NCBI GenBank assembly: GCA_018136815.1
Contig: CM030940.1
Span: 1,382,613-1,446,612 of the forward strand
Reading direction: 5' to 3'
Length of the DNA stretch: 64,000 bases
Source: Isochrysis galbana
Lineage: Eukaryota; Haptophyta; Isochrysidales; Isochrysidaceae
Below, piece after piece: positions 43,600-54,145 of this stretch. The notes beneath the pieces were generated by a model that worked only from the letters and a program-made list of their open reading frames with translations, had not been told where the DNA came from and did not search any database. The translations under genes were made by a program, and so were the position numbers. The stretch's first letter is position 1. The number at the start of each line of letters is the position of its first letter.

Positions 43600-45430
43600 A
43601 TTGACAATTGGGACTAGGCTTGCTGGACTGGGACAATCACGTGAAAGCGCTCCAAGCGAAATGGATCCTCAACTATCTCGATGCGAGACAAGCGCAGTGG
43701 AAGCAAATACTTGACGCATGGTTCTGTCGCACGAGCCTGGGCAGGGCGGCAGTGCTAACGACGATACCCGTGAATAGATTGACGGGCAGCATAAAAGGGA
43801 CTAGCAGACTCCCGCACTTCTGGAAACAGGCACTGGACACTGTAAGGAAACTAAGGTGTCGTTCCGTCAAATGTGGGACACGAGTCGAATTGAGCGATCG
43901 AATGTCCACAGTTGTACACATAGCGTTATTTTAAAATTAAATGTAGACTAGCGTAACATTCCCTGCTTCCCGCGACGCGTGTCCCCCCGTCCTGTCGCAA
44001 CCCCTGTGGCACAACCCGACGTACTCCGTACCCGGAGTACAGCCCAAATGGGCGGAACTATGGAGTAGCCTAGAGTGCAATGTCGTACACAGCGTTTACA
44101 GTGATTACGAAAACACAACACCGTACACAGTAGAAGAATGCGCGTAGTACCTTAGAAACAACGACACATACATACAATTCCGCGTAGAGTCTATAGTCTA
44201 TCCCGCGCGAAAATTTTCTCGAGACATGGCACACTATAGTGCTCCACGCCTCGACAATGAAAACGAGACGGAAACCACCCTACCCCGAAACGGGCAGCAA
44301 CAACCCGCTAACGTGGACGGACAGCTCCCCGAGATACGGATAACCCGGGATGGCGAATACTATGCGAAATGGAAAGGATACTGGCACGAGGCGGAACTGT
44401 CATACCTGGGCACCCCGATACTAGGAGAAAGACTCCAGGAACCCCCCTCGGGTCTAGACCCCGCACCCCCGGCGAAATGGGGGGAAGGCTATAAAACCAA
44501 CAAAAGACTAGAGTATCCGCTGGCGGACGAATACACTTTGGACGGCAAAACACCGCTAGACGAAACACAAGTAGAACATCTGACATAAGCTCTCCAACGG
44601 ATAGACCGCAAACGCAAACGCCTCACACCTCACAGGGCCAACCAAATGGGAGGAAAGACTTAGAGTCTCCGAGGACACATGGGCGCAAATAGCGCGTCTC
44701 TTCACCTCTCCGATGGTGACGGCGCGCGGCATGCACCTACACTACAAACACATCACCCATAGACGAATGGGCACGTACAACCGCTTCCCGGGACGCGACA
44801 GTACATGCCGCCTATGTAAGGAGGTAGACGAATGCTCGACGCACTTGGGCGAATGCTCGAGAATAACCAAAATATTAGAAACACTGAACAAAGTCACCCG
44901 CTTTACGCCCAGGGCGGATAGAGACAGGGAGGACATCATCATCGACAACCTATTCATATTCCCGAAAGGAAACGTCCCGAAGCCACTCTGCACATTATAT
45001 CTACTAGCGTGGAAGTATATCATCACGGATTTCTATAGAATACACTACGACGGTATAGAGTTTTCAGAGGAATCAATTTTAATAAGAGTAATAGAAAGAT
45101 ACACCACGCTGAGCAAAGCGCAAAGCACTGTTCTATGCACAAAACACCGACTCAGCGAGAACTGCCCAGGCGGGAATGGGACGGAAACCCAAGAAGAGAA
45201 TAGACATCAGCGACCTGAGACCCGTGTACACATTAAACGACAAAAACGGGCTGAAACTGAAACCCAGCGAGGAGCTAGCTGAGTTGGCCACCAATCTGGG
45301 AATAGCGAATAGCACACGCTGTCAAGGGGGCCAGGGACCAGGGAGTAACATAACAGTGGCGATAGAGCAACGTAAACGTCACACAGACAGACAGAAAGAG
45401 AGACGTACACGAAATCGATACAGACCATAA
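43600..45430 (+). pseudogene. LINE-type reverse transcriptase C-terminal region, copy B
   Basis: Pieces in several frames read like the region after the RT core of plant-type LINEs: LGLLDWDNHVKALQAKWILN, LPHFWKQALDTVRKL, SQPLWHNPTYSVPGVQPKW, then GPTKWEERLRVSEDTWAQ and HLHYKHITHRRMGTYNRF. A CCHC zinc motif follows, CRLCKEVDECSTHLGEC, usual at the end of non-LTR RTs. Stops and frame shifts (for example after TPYTVEECA near 44145) mark decay. A longer open stretch at 44226-44588 is part of it. About 100 bp at 43851-43950 also occurs inverted at 54046-54145. Confidence 0.7.
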
Positions 45431-46067
45431 GCTCAACACGCGCCCAAGTGGGCACGAGGCATAACAATTCGGAACAAAAGGCCTGCCCAAACCCACACTC
45501 ACACTCCGAACCAGGCCTTAGGTAGTGCACCGAGGCCGGACCCCGGAAACCGAAGAAAAAGGAATGACGGGGGGCAGGGGAAGAGGTGGAGGGAGGGAAT
45601 ATAAGGTCGGTGTTAGTTAGAGACGGGAAGACCCGAGACTAGTAGGTGTATAGCCCAGAATCTTAAGATGTTTTTTTTAGAAGGGGCTCATAGTCCCCAT
45701 GTCCCATGTGCCTTGGTGTACGCTAAATAAATTAGGTGTCCTCCGATCTCGTCCCCTCTTTGCGTCGCTAAGACCATGCTACACCTACTCCTAGCCCTCG
45801 TCTCGCTTCCGGTATGGGCCTGCCCACGGCTGTCCCACGCGCTCTATTCGAACAGAAACACTCTCAAAAAAAAACGGACTACAATTTCTAACGATGTGGC
45901 TACGAATACTAGCCAACAAGATGTCCTGCGACGCTATAAGTTCTAACGCCCGGTCTCTTCTCTCCTCTTCAGTCTTCTTCTTCCCCCCTCCCCTCCCTCC
46001 CCCGCTCCTCTCTCTCCCCACGAACGACCCCGACAACAGGGAGTGCGTCCACGTCCTCTCTGCACTG
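45431..46067. other. Retroelement 3' flank and leader of the next gene
   Basis: No gene seen to 45890. 45955-46020 is a C/T tract (TCTTCTTCTTCCCCCCTCCC) immediately before the start of the fusion gene, as at other genes here. The frame is open from 45894, so translation could begin earlier. Confidence 0.4.
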
Positions 46068-49064
46068 ATGACCTTCACGCTGGCAGTGTGCGGCCCGTCG
46101 GCCTCGGGGAAGAGCACGCTGGCAAAGGAGTTGTGCGCTGCGCTTCGGCGCGACGGGTGCATCGTGGAGCTACTCCAGCAGGACGAGTACTTCCTGCTGG
46201 CCAAGCCCCTCTCTTACTGGAGCATTGACCCGGCGCACGACACTCCGCACGCAATCGATATGCGCCGCCTTAGAGGTGACTTGCGCCGCGCGAAGGAAGC
46301 GGCGGCGGAGGCGGCGCGTGAAGCAGGGAGCAGTGCAGACTTTCAGTCGGCGCATGAGCACACAGAAGGACAAAGCACAGGTTGCTCCTCGTGTGCTGGG
46401 TCGCTTGTGGTGGTCGAGGGATTTCTGTTGTTACAGGATGACGAGCTGATGGGCGATGTCGATGCGATCCTCTTCCTTCAGGCAAGTCGAGAGGCCTGTC
46501 TGGACCGCCGGCTCACGCGCTCCAAACGCACGCCACACGAAAGCGAGGGATGCCGTCGATACTTCCTGGAGACGGTCTGGCCTATGTACGAATACTACAC
46601 CGTCCCTGCGTTGGCGGCAGTGCTCGGCCTCAGCAGCGACGGCGGTGTTGGGGCGGGCATCAGCTGCTCTGCGGACTTGGCCAAGGCACTGGATACGTCT
46701 GGCGTAGCTGTCGCGGGCTCGACCGATCGTTCCGAGGATGCCACACAGGGAATTGTCTTGGCCCGAAAGAAGTCTCCCAGGCCCATCTCCATTTTGGACA
46801 GCGTCCAGAGTGGAGCTGGGCATGTGCTCCAGGCGGCACTAGCGGAGCTAGGAAGGGTGGCTCCCCCGTCGGTGGCAGTGTCAGCGTTTGCTGCTCGTCA
46901 ATTGCTTGCTCTCGAGACGGCATTGACAGCATCGGATTGGAGCCGGCTTGTCGAGATGCTGCCTGCTGTGGTGGTCGAATCGCGCGACGCCCCGACGGTG
47001 CGCGAGAAGCTGGCTCTCACTGTTGCGCCGCACGCAGCAGCGATGCTGCGCGGCTCTTTGCCTGTGGAGTTTTCTCGAAGAGATGGGGTTGGCGGCGCGT
47101 CAGTGGAGGCCTCCGACAAGGAAGGGCACTGGCCATGGGCTCGAGGCCAAATGCCGGTGTTGGGTGCCTTCATCTCCGTCTCTCCGGGTCCGCCCCGTCT
47201 ACTCGCTGCCGCGGCAACGGCCTTGACGCTAATCCTTCGAGTGCTAAGAAACTGCTGTGCGGCGGGAGAGGCAGTGCAGCTGGCGATGTTGCGTACAGGC
47301 GTCTTGGCTGCTGCAGAGACGCTGGCATCGGCCGCTGTGGCCTCAGCGGAGGAGGCCTCGACGGGAGTGAGTGCGGGTAGTGCTGCGCCTGTAGCCAAAT
47401 ACGGTGCGGTGGAGGTCGATAGTCTCAGCGGCCGCACCAGCGCCTCTCACTCGGAAGATGACGACCTCGCCAGCACCGAAGCATGCTACGCCTGCGCACT
47501 AGCGGGCATGCAATTGATCGCCAATAGTGCCGTGCAAAATGAGGCTGTACAAGAGGCACTGTGGGCGAGAGGACCAGCAGTGCTCGAAGCTGTCTTCAAA
47601 CCCCTCAAGCCCGAGGATTGTGACGCGCTTTCAGCACATCTAACCCCAAACGTTGCGCCTGGCGAGGCCCGTGCTGCGACAGCGACGACTGTCAGATCGG
47701 CGCCCGGTGATCACACACCGACGGCGATCCAACCAATGTCACCTGGCTTTGTTGCTGGCATAGCCGGCGTAGGGCCCGCGCAACCGTGCGCGACATCTAT
47801 GCAACCAAGCCTTCGCGCGCAGCACATGCTCCTCAGTGTTGGACTTTCCATTCTCTTCAGCTGCGTGCGGGGACGGCCGGATAGGCTGCGGGCTTTGCTC
47901 GGCGGCGGCACCGCTGACCGTGGCACAGATCAAGCACAAGACGGGACGGGTAGGGCGACAAATTCAGAGGCGCTTCCGGGCTGGGGCTCCTCAAATCTAT
48001 CTTTTCCCTCTCGGCTTGGATGGCTTCGCGGCTGTCTTGTGCTTGCGGGTAGTAATGTAGCTGATCCTACGTGGAGTCTACTGATTCTTTCTGCTACCGT
48101 GGCCGCTGGGCTTCTGCCGCCGATGTTGGCCGCCACGAGCGAGATAGACGACGGAGATGCGTCCAACTCTAGCACGGCCGGTACCGCCGGCAGCGTAAGT
48201 ACGGAGCCCATACGCGCCCGTGAGCGCCTCTGTCTTACTGTGGCGTTCCTTGCCGAGCAAGCACCTCGTCTTGACGCTGACTTTGCCGTCGGCGGCGGCG
48301 CGCACATTGCCTCGGAGCTAGCATCAGTTCTCCCTTGCGCCTCGGAGCGTGGGTGGTGGCAAGGAAATTTCGGTGGCCAGCAAGGGCAGACTGATACGCA
48401 GAGTCAGCCTCGTGCTGTAATGACGGCCGATGCGAAGCTGGCACCTCCCAGCGAGTGCATTCAGTTGGCAAGCCTTCTTCGAGCATGCTGCGCCTTGGCC
48501 GCCCGGTCAGAAACGCCGTTCTCGGATTTCGACGATGACTCCTCGGCCCTCACATTGACGCCGCTGTTGCTTCATACGCTCTCGACTATGGCACAGTGGA
48601 GACCTCCCCAGGGCCTCTCCGCACCGGCCCCAACTTTTGCCGCCGACGTTCCCGCCGGCGCACTCCGAGCGGCTGAGACAGGTGGGCCCGGCACCACCAC
48701 TACAGTTTCCAGTGCCGATGCGAATGCTGACGAGCGAATGGGCGGGAGGGTCCAGGGTGGATCGGCATTAGGCGGTGGGCCCTCCACACGCCCCCAGGCC
48801 TCAGACCTTGAGACGTTCGAGGTGGAGCGTGAAATTGTGCGCCTGCTTGCGTTACTCGCTCATCGTCGTCCCGCCGTCCAAGAGCTTGTGGCGAGACTTG
48901 GAGGGATGGCTACAGTGCTTCAGCGGTGCCAGGTCGACGAGCGCAACCCTTTCATTCGCGAATGGGCCTTGCTTGCTGTGCGCAACTTGACTGAGGGTTG
49001 CGTTGCCAATCAGGACACGATTAGGAATCTCCAGCAGCTCAGCAAGCCATCTATACGTTTGTGA
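46068..49064 (+). CDS. Nicotinamide-riboside-kinase-like domain fused to ataxin-10-like ARM region
   Basis: Single open frame, 998 residues from the ATG at 46068 (earlier ATG at 45894 adds a Pro/Ser stretch). N-terminal 190 residues look like NMRK/uridine-kinase P-loop kinases: GPSASGKST (P-loop), QQDEYF, DTPHAIDM, SLVVVEGFLLL, then YFLETVWPMYEYY, close to the NMRK ending. The rest is helical and Leu/Ala-rich with ARM-like stretches (LILRVLRNCCAAGEAVQLA, CALAGMQLIANSAVQNEAVQ) and low-complexity linkers. The end, DERNPFIREWALLAVRNLTE, is the hallmark of the ataxin-10 C-terminal domain. Expected roles: NAD-precursor phosphorylation plus a cytosolic scaffold. I know of no such fusion. Intronless over 3 kb with no frame break, so a merged gene model is unlikely. 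Confidence 0.85.
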   Translation: MTFTLAVCGPSASGKSTLAKELCAALRRDGCIVELLQQDEYFLLAKPLSYWSIDPAHDTPHAIDMRRLRGDLRRAKEAAAEAAREAGSSADFQSAHEHTEGQSTGCSSCAGSLVVVEGFLLLQDDELMGDVDAILFLQASREACLDRRLTRSKRTPHESEGCRRYFLETVWPMYEYYTVPALAAVLGLSSDGGVGAGISCSADLAKALDTSGVAVAGSTDRSEDATQGIVLARKKSPRPISILDSVQSGAGHVLQAALAELGRVAPPSVAVSAFAARQLLALETALTASDWSRLVEMLPAVVVESRDAPTVREKLALTVAPHAAAMLRGSLPVEFSRRDGVGGASVEASDKEGHWPWARGQMPVLGAFISVSPGPPRLLAAAATALTLILRVLRNCCAAGEAVQLAMLRTGVLAAAETLASAAVASAEEASTGVSAGSAAPVAKYGAVEVDSLSGRTSASHSEDDDLASTEACYACALAGMQLIANSAVQNEAVQEALWARGPAVLEAVFKPLKPEDCDALSAHLTPNVAPGEARAATATTVRSAPGDHTPTAIQPMSPGFVAGIAGVGPAQPCATSMQPSLRAQHMLLSVGLSILFSCVRGRPDRLRALLGGGTADRGTDQAQDGTGRATNSEALPGWGSSNLSFPSRLGWLRGCLVLAGSNVADPTWSLLILSATVAAGLLPPMLAATSEIDDGDASNSSTAGTAGSVSTEPIRARERLCLTVAFLAEQAPRLDADFAVGGGAHIASELASVLPCASERGWWQGNFGGQQGQTDTQSQPRAVMTADAKLAPPSECIQLASLLRACCALAARSETPFSDFDDDSSALTLTPLLLHTLSTMAQWRPPQGLSAPAPTFAADVPAGALRAAETGGPGTTTTVSSADANADERMGGRVQGGSALGGGPSTRPQASDLETFEVEREIVRLLALLAHRRPAVQELVARLGGMATVLQRCQVDERNPFIREWALLAVRNLTEGCVANQDTIRNLQQLSKPSIRL

Positions 49065-50060
49065 CTTCTTGGTCTTCGTGATTTCTTGGTCCGGAGACAA
49101 GTGCAAGGGCCTTGGGTGGCCATGCACGGAGTGCACTTGCCCCTTTTCAAAAAAATCTTGAAGAATCAGGGCTACACGCCTATCGGGGGGCACTCTTCTT
49201 TCCAGAGCAAATCGGCGCGGCGCACAGCTTGAGCATCGCGCCGCGATTGGAACACCGGCAATGAATTTCGGTCGGTACCACGTAGGGCGCTCCCGGCGTG
49301 CACGGAGTATCTGCTATACCCCCCCCCCCCATTTTGGTCCCTAGCGACGATACCAACGTGATAACCAATATCAATGAGCGTTAGTACTGCCATTAACCCT
49401 TGCACTAACACAACAACCCACCCATCATGGTCTCACTATAACTCAAGGCACAATTCTAATAACCTATTTCGAGCTCCCCCCTCGCAAGGTCCCTGCTCCC
49501 ATTGAAACTTCCCACAAGTTCATCGTTCATTGGGTGAAAACCCAGTTAGCCGCCAATGTACTGTGTACATCGAAGATCTACCACCTACCAGGGAAAAGCA
49601 GGGGGGAGGGGGGGGAGGGGGGGGGGAGGGCGCCGCCGCATGTTAGTTCGGTCCGACTGGAGTGCAAAGCCCGAGCTTCCTCCGCAGAATGAATCACGGT
49701 GCTTGGTGAGACAACATACGTGCGCCTGGTGAGACAACATACGTCAGGCGATCAACCAACCTAGCAACGGAAGGGGGGAAGAAGTAAGGGGGGAACACCA
49801 GGAAGAGAGGAAACCGGGAGTGGAAGTTCTTCATGCTAGCAAGGTGGGACGTGGTACCAAAGAACGCTTCTCGCCTTAGGCTAAGGCCTTAGGCCAAGAG
49901 TGCCAAGCTTGACTGACAAACCGCGCAATGGTCTGATCAGGCCCAGATGTGACAGTCGCGCTTCTAGCGGGGAATATTTTAAGTTTTTTTTGCTTGATAA
50001 TGTAGTGTTAGGTTCAGGCAGACATGCAGCCGTTGCTTCTTCGGTTTAATCTCTCCCTTG
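49065..50060. other. Intergenic, with decayed composite-repeat copy
   Basis: 49375-49530 is a reversed, decayed copy of the repeat at 18699-19048 (GAGCGTTAGTACTGCCATTA, CCTGCTCCCATTGAAAC, CCCACAAGTT). 49595-49635 is a G-run tract able to form G-quadruplexes. TGGTGAGACAACATACGT occurs twice near 49704 and 49727. No gene seen. Confidence 0.45.
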
Positions 50061-51044
50061 CTAGGAGGGCGTGGAGGGTGGATGCGCGTATGTGCACGCG
50101 GCATCACGGGCTGCGATCCAGCCTTGACTACTTCCGTAACGCACACCAGCCACACTCGTCTCGCCCAAAATCACACCGTGGGGGCTTTCGCACACCTGTC
50201 GTGCAAAAAAGGCGACAACGGCTTCGGCGGCCGGGAAATTATTAACCCAAGCAGAGTGAGAGCAAGCCGTGGAAGGTGGGAACACACAAAGGCTTGTGTT
50301 GGCAGCACATCCCATCCCGACCTCGCACACGGCCCCGCCAGGCCCTGGCTGGGTTTGCACGCCTCTACATCGATTCGTCTGAAGCCAGCGTCCATATAAA
50401 GAGCGCGTACCCACGCATGCAGCCCTCTCGCTGCCGATGGAACAACAACAAGTGTTGCTAGCACAACAGCCATCAAAGCGAACGGCGCTGTCGTCTTCGC
50501 AATGGAAGATGGAGATGGGCACGGGGCGGGTGGATGCTGCTTCATACTCGTGACCAGCAGCCGGAGCTAGCCCACGCCAATGCAGGCGAGACCGCGAAGG
50601 CAAGAGAGACGTGACGAACCCTCCATTGGAGAAGCCTGATGCGAACAGGCCATGCGATATGGACTGTGAGAGCGGCGGAAGTGTGGCTACAACATGCTCA
50701 ACAGCGGCATCCAAGAAGCCAAAGTCGTCCAAGCCGGCGGCTCGGGCTTGTCCGCAGCAGCTGGGCGTGTTCCACGATTTCCAAAGCCCTTCCGGCGCAA
50801 GGACCGCGAAGCCCGCCCGCTCAGCGTGTGCAGCAAACTTGGCCATCTCCCCTCGCGCAGAGCCTCCAAAGCAGTGGACCAGCATGAGGATGGGCACATA
50901 AACGGTCGTTGTGCTCGTGCATGCAATGGCAGGCAGTCGGTACTGCAGGTGGCGGCTGCGGCCCTCGTGCTCGATGGACGTGCGGTGCGTTACACCGCAC
51001 GTCGCCATCGGCAACCCACTCCTCTGCCGCGCAGGCCGACCCAC
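50061..51044 (-). CDS. Alpha/beta hydrolase, PHB-depolymerase/feruloyl-esterase-like
   Basis: 327-residue single-exon frame. It resembles the esterase family of PHB depolymerase and LpqC-type proteins, which cleave ester bonds in polymers or aromatic esters. Visible: oxyanion strand LMLVHCFGGSARG, AVLAPEGLWKSWNTPSCCGQ, LDDFGFLDAAVEHVV, nucleophile elbow GFSNGG, and ISIFHCEDDSAVRFDG with a likely catalytic Asp. Many Cys residues in the second half suggest a disulfide-rich, secreted enzyme. The first 30 residues are atypical and no signal peptide is plain, so an upstream exon may be missing. CACTAGAGTAGAGCTAG lies just upstream (51077-51093). Confidence 0.75.
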   Translation of the reverse strand: MGRPARQRSGLPMATCGVTHRTSIEHEGRSRHLQYRLPAIACTSTTTVYVPILMLVHCFGGSARGEMAKFAAHAERAGFAVLAPEGLWKSWNTPSCCGQARAAGLDDFGFLDAAVEHVVATLPPLSQSISHGLFASGFSNGGFVTSLLPSRSRLHWRGLAPAAGHEYEAASTRPVPISIFHCEDDSAVRFDGCCASNTCCCSIGSERAACVGTRSLYGRWLQTNRCRGVQTQPGPGGAVCEVGMGCAANTSLCVFPPSTACSHSAWVNNFPAAEAVVAFFARQVCESPHGVILGETSVAGVRYGSSQGWIAARDAACTYAHPPSTPS

Positions 51045-52064
51045 CGGCCCTCCGTAGTATTTTACCCCATAGTTCCACTAGAGTAGAGCTAGACCACCAT
51101 AAATACTCTATACTGCTCTAGAACAAAATCTTAACAAACTAAGCGCTACGTGCACAGCCTGTGGCAGGGTGCTTATGCTACTCATGACTACCCGCCCTCA
51201 CCTACCGACAACCCCTTCCCCCTGCTCCAGGGTCCTTCAACCCTAGTATATGCCTAAAAATGAACATGAAAATGCATTTTTGGGTGAGTGCGTTAGCGTT
51301 AGTTAGGGCAAGGGGGTCATATATGAACCAAATTTTGGGCTGGGCAGGCTGCATATAGGCAGGATAGAAGCCACCTACCATCACAGCATGCATTAGAGGA
51401 GGTTACAGTACTCTTTTAGAAGTGCGAAACTTGCGAAATGACAAAACGCGCTAAAAACGGAAGAAAACCCCCGAGAACGGTTGACGGTTGAGCTATGAGC
51501 TACTCTCTAACTAAGGCACCGATGGCAAGAAAAAAGCACTGGAGGTGGTAGTATGCACCCGAGCCCTCACGACAGGCGCCACATCTGAGTTGAGGCCGTT
51601 TTGGTTTGTCAATGGCACACTCGCCATATGCGCACACGCCCTTCTGCGTGTGCACTCGTACGGCGTGTTTCGGCGGCCCTCTCGTTCCAAGTTCCAACGC
51701 GTCGACCGAGCTCTACCAACTCGTTGGCCACCTTGCCCATGTCGACCAACTCGTGCTCTGCTCGCGACTGCACGTGTGTGGATGCCGGGCTCAGCAACTC
51801 ACACGAGTTCGTCATCCTCGCCTGCGTCACACACAGGGCTGCCGGCTTGCGTTTGCGGAGAGGCTTCGCGACGTCGAGTATCTCCGTGGCCCACTGCAGG
51901 CAGAAGGCGACCTGAGGTGGCAGGCGTGACCGGGCAGCAGGCAGGGACATGAGAGGGCGAAGGAAGGCAGTACGAGCTGGGGCGGGGCAGCCGCACTCAC
52001 CTGCTTAGTTCTCTTCAACACCATCTTTGCGGAAAGGCCTTTCTTCTCGCCCGCGGTCGCCGCC
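51045..52064. other. Spacer with a possible zinc-binding fragment on the minus strand
   Basis: 51060-51125 holds CTAGAGTAGAGCTAG and GCTCTAG, probably promoter of the esterase. On the minus strand at 51500-51697 a short frame reads GVCAYGECAIDKPKR, then LRCGACREGSGAYYHLQCFF, a C2/C2/HC-like pattern. A neighbouring frame at 51609-51950 (-) might be a linked exon. I cannot name the family; it may be a transposon remnant. Confidence 0.35.
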
Positions 52065-52781
52065 GTGACGCCGCCGGCGACTACTTCCAAGTCCACCAAG
52101 ACCGCCAAGATTGCTAAGGCTGCCTCTAACCTCGCGGACACTACGGCTTCGATGGTCGCCGCCGTCCAAGCGGCGGTGGCCGAGGCATTAAAATCGCAAA
52201 ACAACAACTCGAACCGCAAGGCAACTGGCGCTGACAATCGTCGGGCTCCGCCTCCGCCTACGAATTACTCCGCATCGTCTCCGTTACCGGACGCACTTCT
52301 TGACCGTCCTCTCGGCAAAAGCACGTCTTCTCGTCGCCAATGTGATCCCCCTCCGAACGGCCTTGGGCTTCCGGCCGATTCGGGCCTCTCGGAATGGGAT
52401 CCAGGTAGCTGGTCTCGAGCTCGAGCCCGCTTCTGGCAAATTTCTCGTTACGCGGGTCACCCGGCCCTTCGCGCTGCGCTCACGCGCTGCCGTCCCTCCG
52501 ATGCCACCATGACGGCGCCGCGTATCGACGACCTAGACCGCGACGTCAAGGAGTGGACCGACGCCAACGGCTGCGCGTACTGCGCCTTTCGTCCCCGGGC
52601 TCCATCTGGTACGCCCGAGGCAGACCTGTGGAAATATGGCACGGGCGACGGAGCTCACAACCCCGTCGTTTGCCAACCGTACATTCGTTTTCTCTGCGAA
52701 GGCGGTAGTGGCGAGTGTGGTAACGACCCAGAAGTCCACCGCCGCCTCCGCACGATGGTCGTTCTCCGTCCGGCCCAGTAG
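52065..52781 (+). CDS. Hypothetical protein with C2HC-like spacing, possibly Gag-like
   Basis: Open frame of 238 codons from a GTG; no ATG near its start, and the frame is open about 60 bp further upstream, so it may be an exon or fragment. N-terminal part is Ala/Lys/Thr-rich. The C-terminal part has NGCAYCAFRPR, then WKYGTGDGAHNPVVCQPY, giving CX2C...HX4C. A nucleic-acid-binding protein of a retroelement is one reading. The hairpin cluster begins 80 bp after its stop. Function unknown. Confidence 0.4.
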   Translation: MTPPATTSKSTKTAKIAKAASNLADTTASMVAAVQAAVAEALKSQNNNSNRKATGADNRRAPPPPTNYSASSPLPDALLDRPLGKSTSSRRQCDPPPNGLGLPADSGLSEWDPGSWSRARARFWQISRYAGHPALRAALTRCRPSDATMTAPRIDDLDRDVKEWTDANGCAYCAFRPRAPSGTPEADLWKYGTGDGAHNPVVCQPYIRFLCEGGSGECGNDPEVHRRLRTMVVLRPAQ

Positions 52782-52860
52782 GTCGCCGGCGGGGCCCACG
52801 TGGCATCCTTTGTACCGCCCCACACCGTAGCACGCACTCTGGCCTTTGTGGCTTTGCGGG

Positions 52861-52995
52861 ACCTATTAATAGCTTATTAATAGGTTTGGCGCCCACAGCT
52901 ATCTAGATAGATACAGATAGTGCCCTAGCGCTATCTAGATAGATATAGATAGTGCTTTTTGAAAGTAGATAGCCTAATATCTAGATATTAGGCTA
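52861..52995. repeat. Cluster of perfect and near-perfect palindromes
   Basis: Three structures in 135 bp. (1) 52861-52885: ACCTATTAATA and TATTAATAGGT around a GCT loop. (2) about 52903-52955: two direct copies of CTATCTAGATAGATA(C/T)AGAT. (3) 52970-52995: a perfect 26-bp palindrome centred on ATCTAGAT with arms beginning TAGCCTAATATC. They may serve as transcription terminators for the flanking ORFs or as replication or recombination sites. Confidence 0.65.
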
Positions 52996-53232
52996 ACATG
53001 TTCACAGCCCTACTGGCGGCTGCGCGGCGGCCACGTCATGCGTGACGAGGAGGCCGCTGGAAGTGCGCGCGTTTTCTTTTCATCGAGGGGGAGACCAATC
53101 GCGCGTGATGGCGGAGATGTACGCCCCCCTTGCCGCGGTGGACTCGCTCGGCAGGAGCGCACTCATGGTGAGCTCGACCCGGTGTCCTAGGACCGAGCTT
53201 TTTTGTGTTTGATGTTGCTGGGCCTTGTGGGT

Positions 53233-53862
53233 TCAAGGCGGCTGGCAAACGACCTCAATCTTTACGGGAGCTGAACCCGAATCGATAAGCGGCCTTTTGT
53301 TTTCAATATTTACTTGGGAAGCTGAACCCGAATCGACACCTTCTAGCAATTCTTGGAGGTGGGGAGTTAATTCCGAATCGACGTGAGCTTTGATTGTACG
53401 AAGCAGATCATCACGACTCATATCGATGATTGTTTTCGCAGTGAATTTCTCAGCCTCACGACTCATATCACGACTCAAGAGAGTGTGTATCATATAAACC
53501 AGTGTGAATGATTTATCAGCCTCGCAAATGGCATGTAAGGTGTCTTATTTAATGTTCGTATTGTGCTTGAAATCGAATGATCTGAATAAGGACTTACATT
53601 CGAAAGTGTACGTCCACAAACTTGGGTTCGACTCAAGCAGCCTCCTCAGGGAGTTGTTGCTCCCCCCTGGGTTGACCCCAACCGGCGGCGGCGGACTGAT
53701 GCTGTCCAATGCTTCCGCCACAACCTGCATGGCAGATTTAGAAGTGCCATATAGCGGAAAGAGAGGTAAGATGAATTTTTTAAAGTTCTCGTCCATTTTT
53801 TTTATGATCCATTGCAATCGCTTGCGTACTACATCATCAGCCGTCATTCCATTTGTAGACAT
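53233..53862 (-). pseudogene. Intronless ORF interrupted by a single in-frame TAA
   Basis: Two open stretches, 53862-53545 (105 codons) and 53493-53233 (86 codons), lie in the same frame; between them the frame is open except for one TAA at 53545-53547. Apart from that codon the reading is continuous for about 208 residues. The N-part has DDVVRKRLQWIIKKMDENF; the C-part has two SGSA-containing repeats encoded by GCTGAACCCGAATCGA direct repeats (near 53270 and 53322). No family recognised. AT-rich relative to neighbours. Recent inactivation, or readthrough of TAA, are alternatives. Confidence 0.45.
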
Positions 53863-54045
53863 GGTTGAGCACTGTGAGGTGGGTGCCTTTGCTTAAATAC
53901 TAGACATTTTTTTGTACCGACGCATCGCGTATTGGGAAACGAGGGGTACCAAATGAAGGTAAACGACCTCAGTTGCCGGGGTGGGCAGGTGGGGGGTGGC
54001 GTCCCCGCGGGGAAAGAAAAAAGTTGGTATGCCCATGCACGCTAG

Positions 54046-54145
54046 TCTTCATTTAATTTTAAAAATACCGAATACATAACTATGGACATTTGATCGCTCA
54101 ATTCGACTGATGCCCCACAATTGAAGGAACGACACCTCATGCCAA
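54046..54145 (-). repeat. Inverted copy of a LINE-associated segment
   Basis: On the minus strand, AGGTGTCGTTCC, then GTCGAATTGAGCGATC, AATGTCCATAGTT and TTTTAAAATTAAATG match 43851-43950 in order. The copy lies alone here, about 10 kb from the LINE remnants, so the segment moves independently or is a LINE 3' end left by 5' truncation. Confidence 0.6.

Noticed and set aside
50061-50399. Plus-strand frames opposite the esterase
   Set aside because: Antisense shadows; the minus strand carries the hydrolase motifs.
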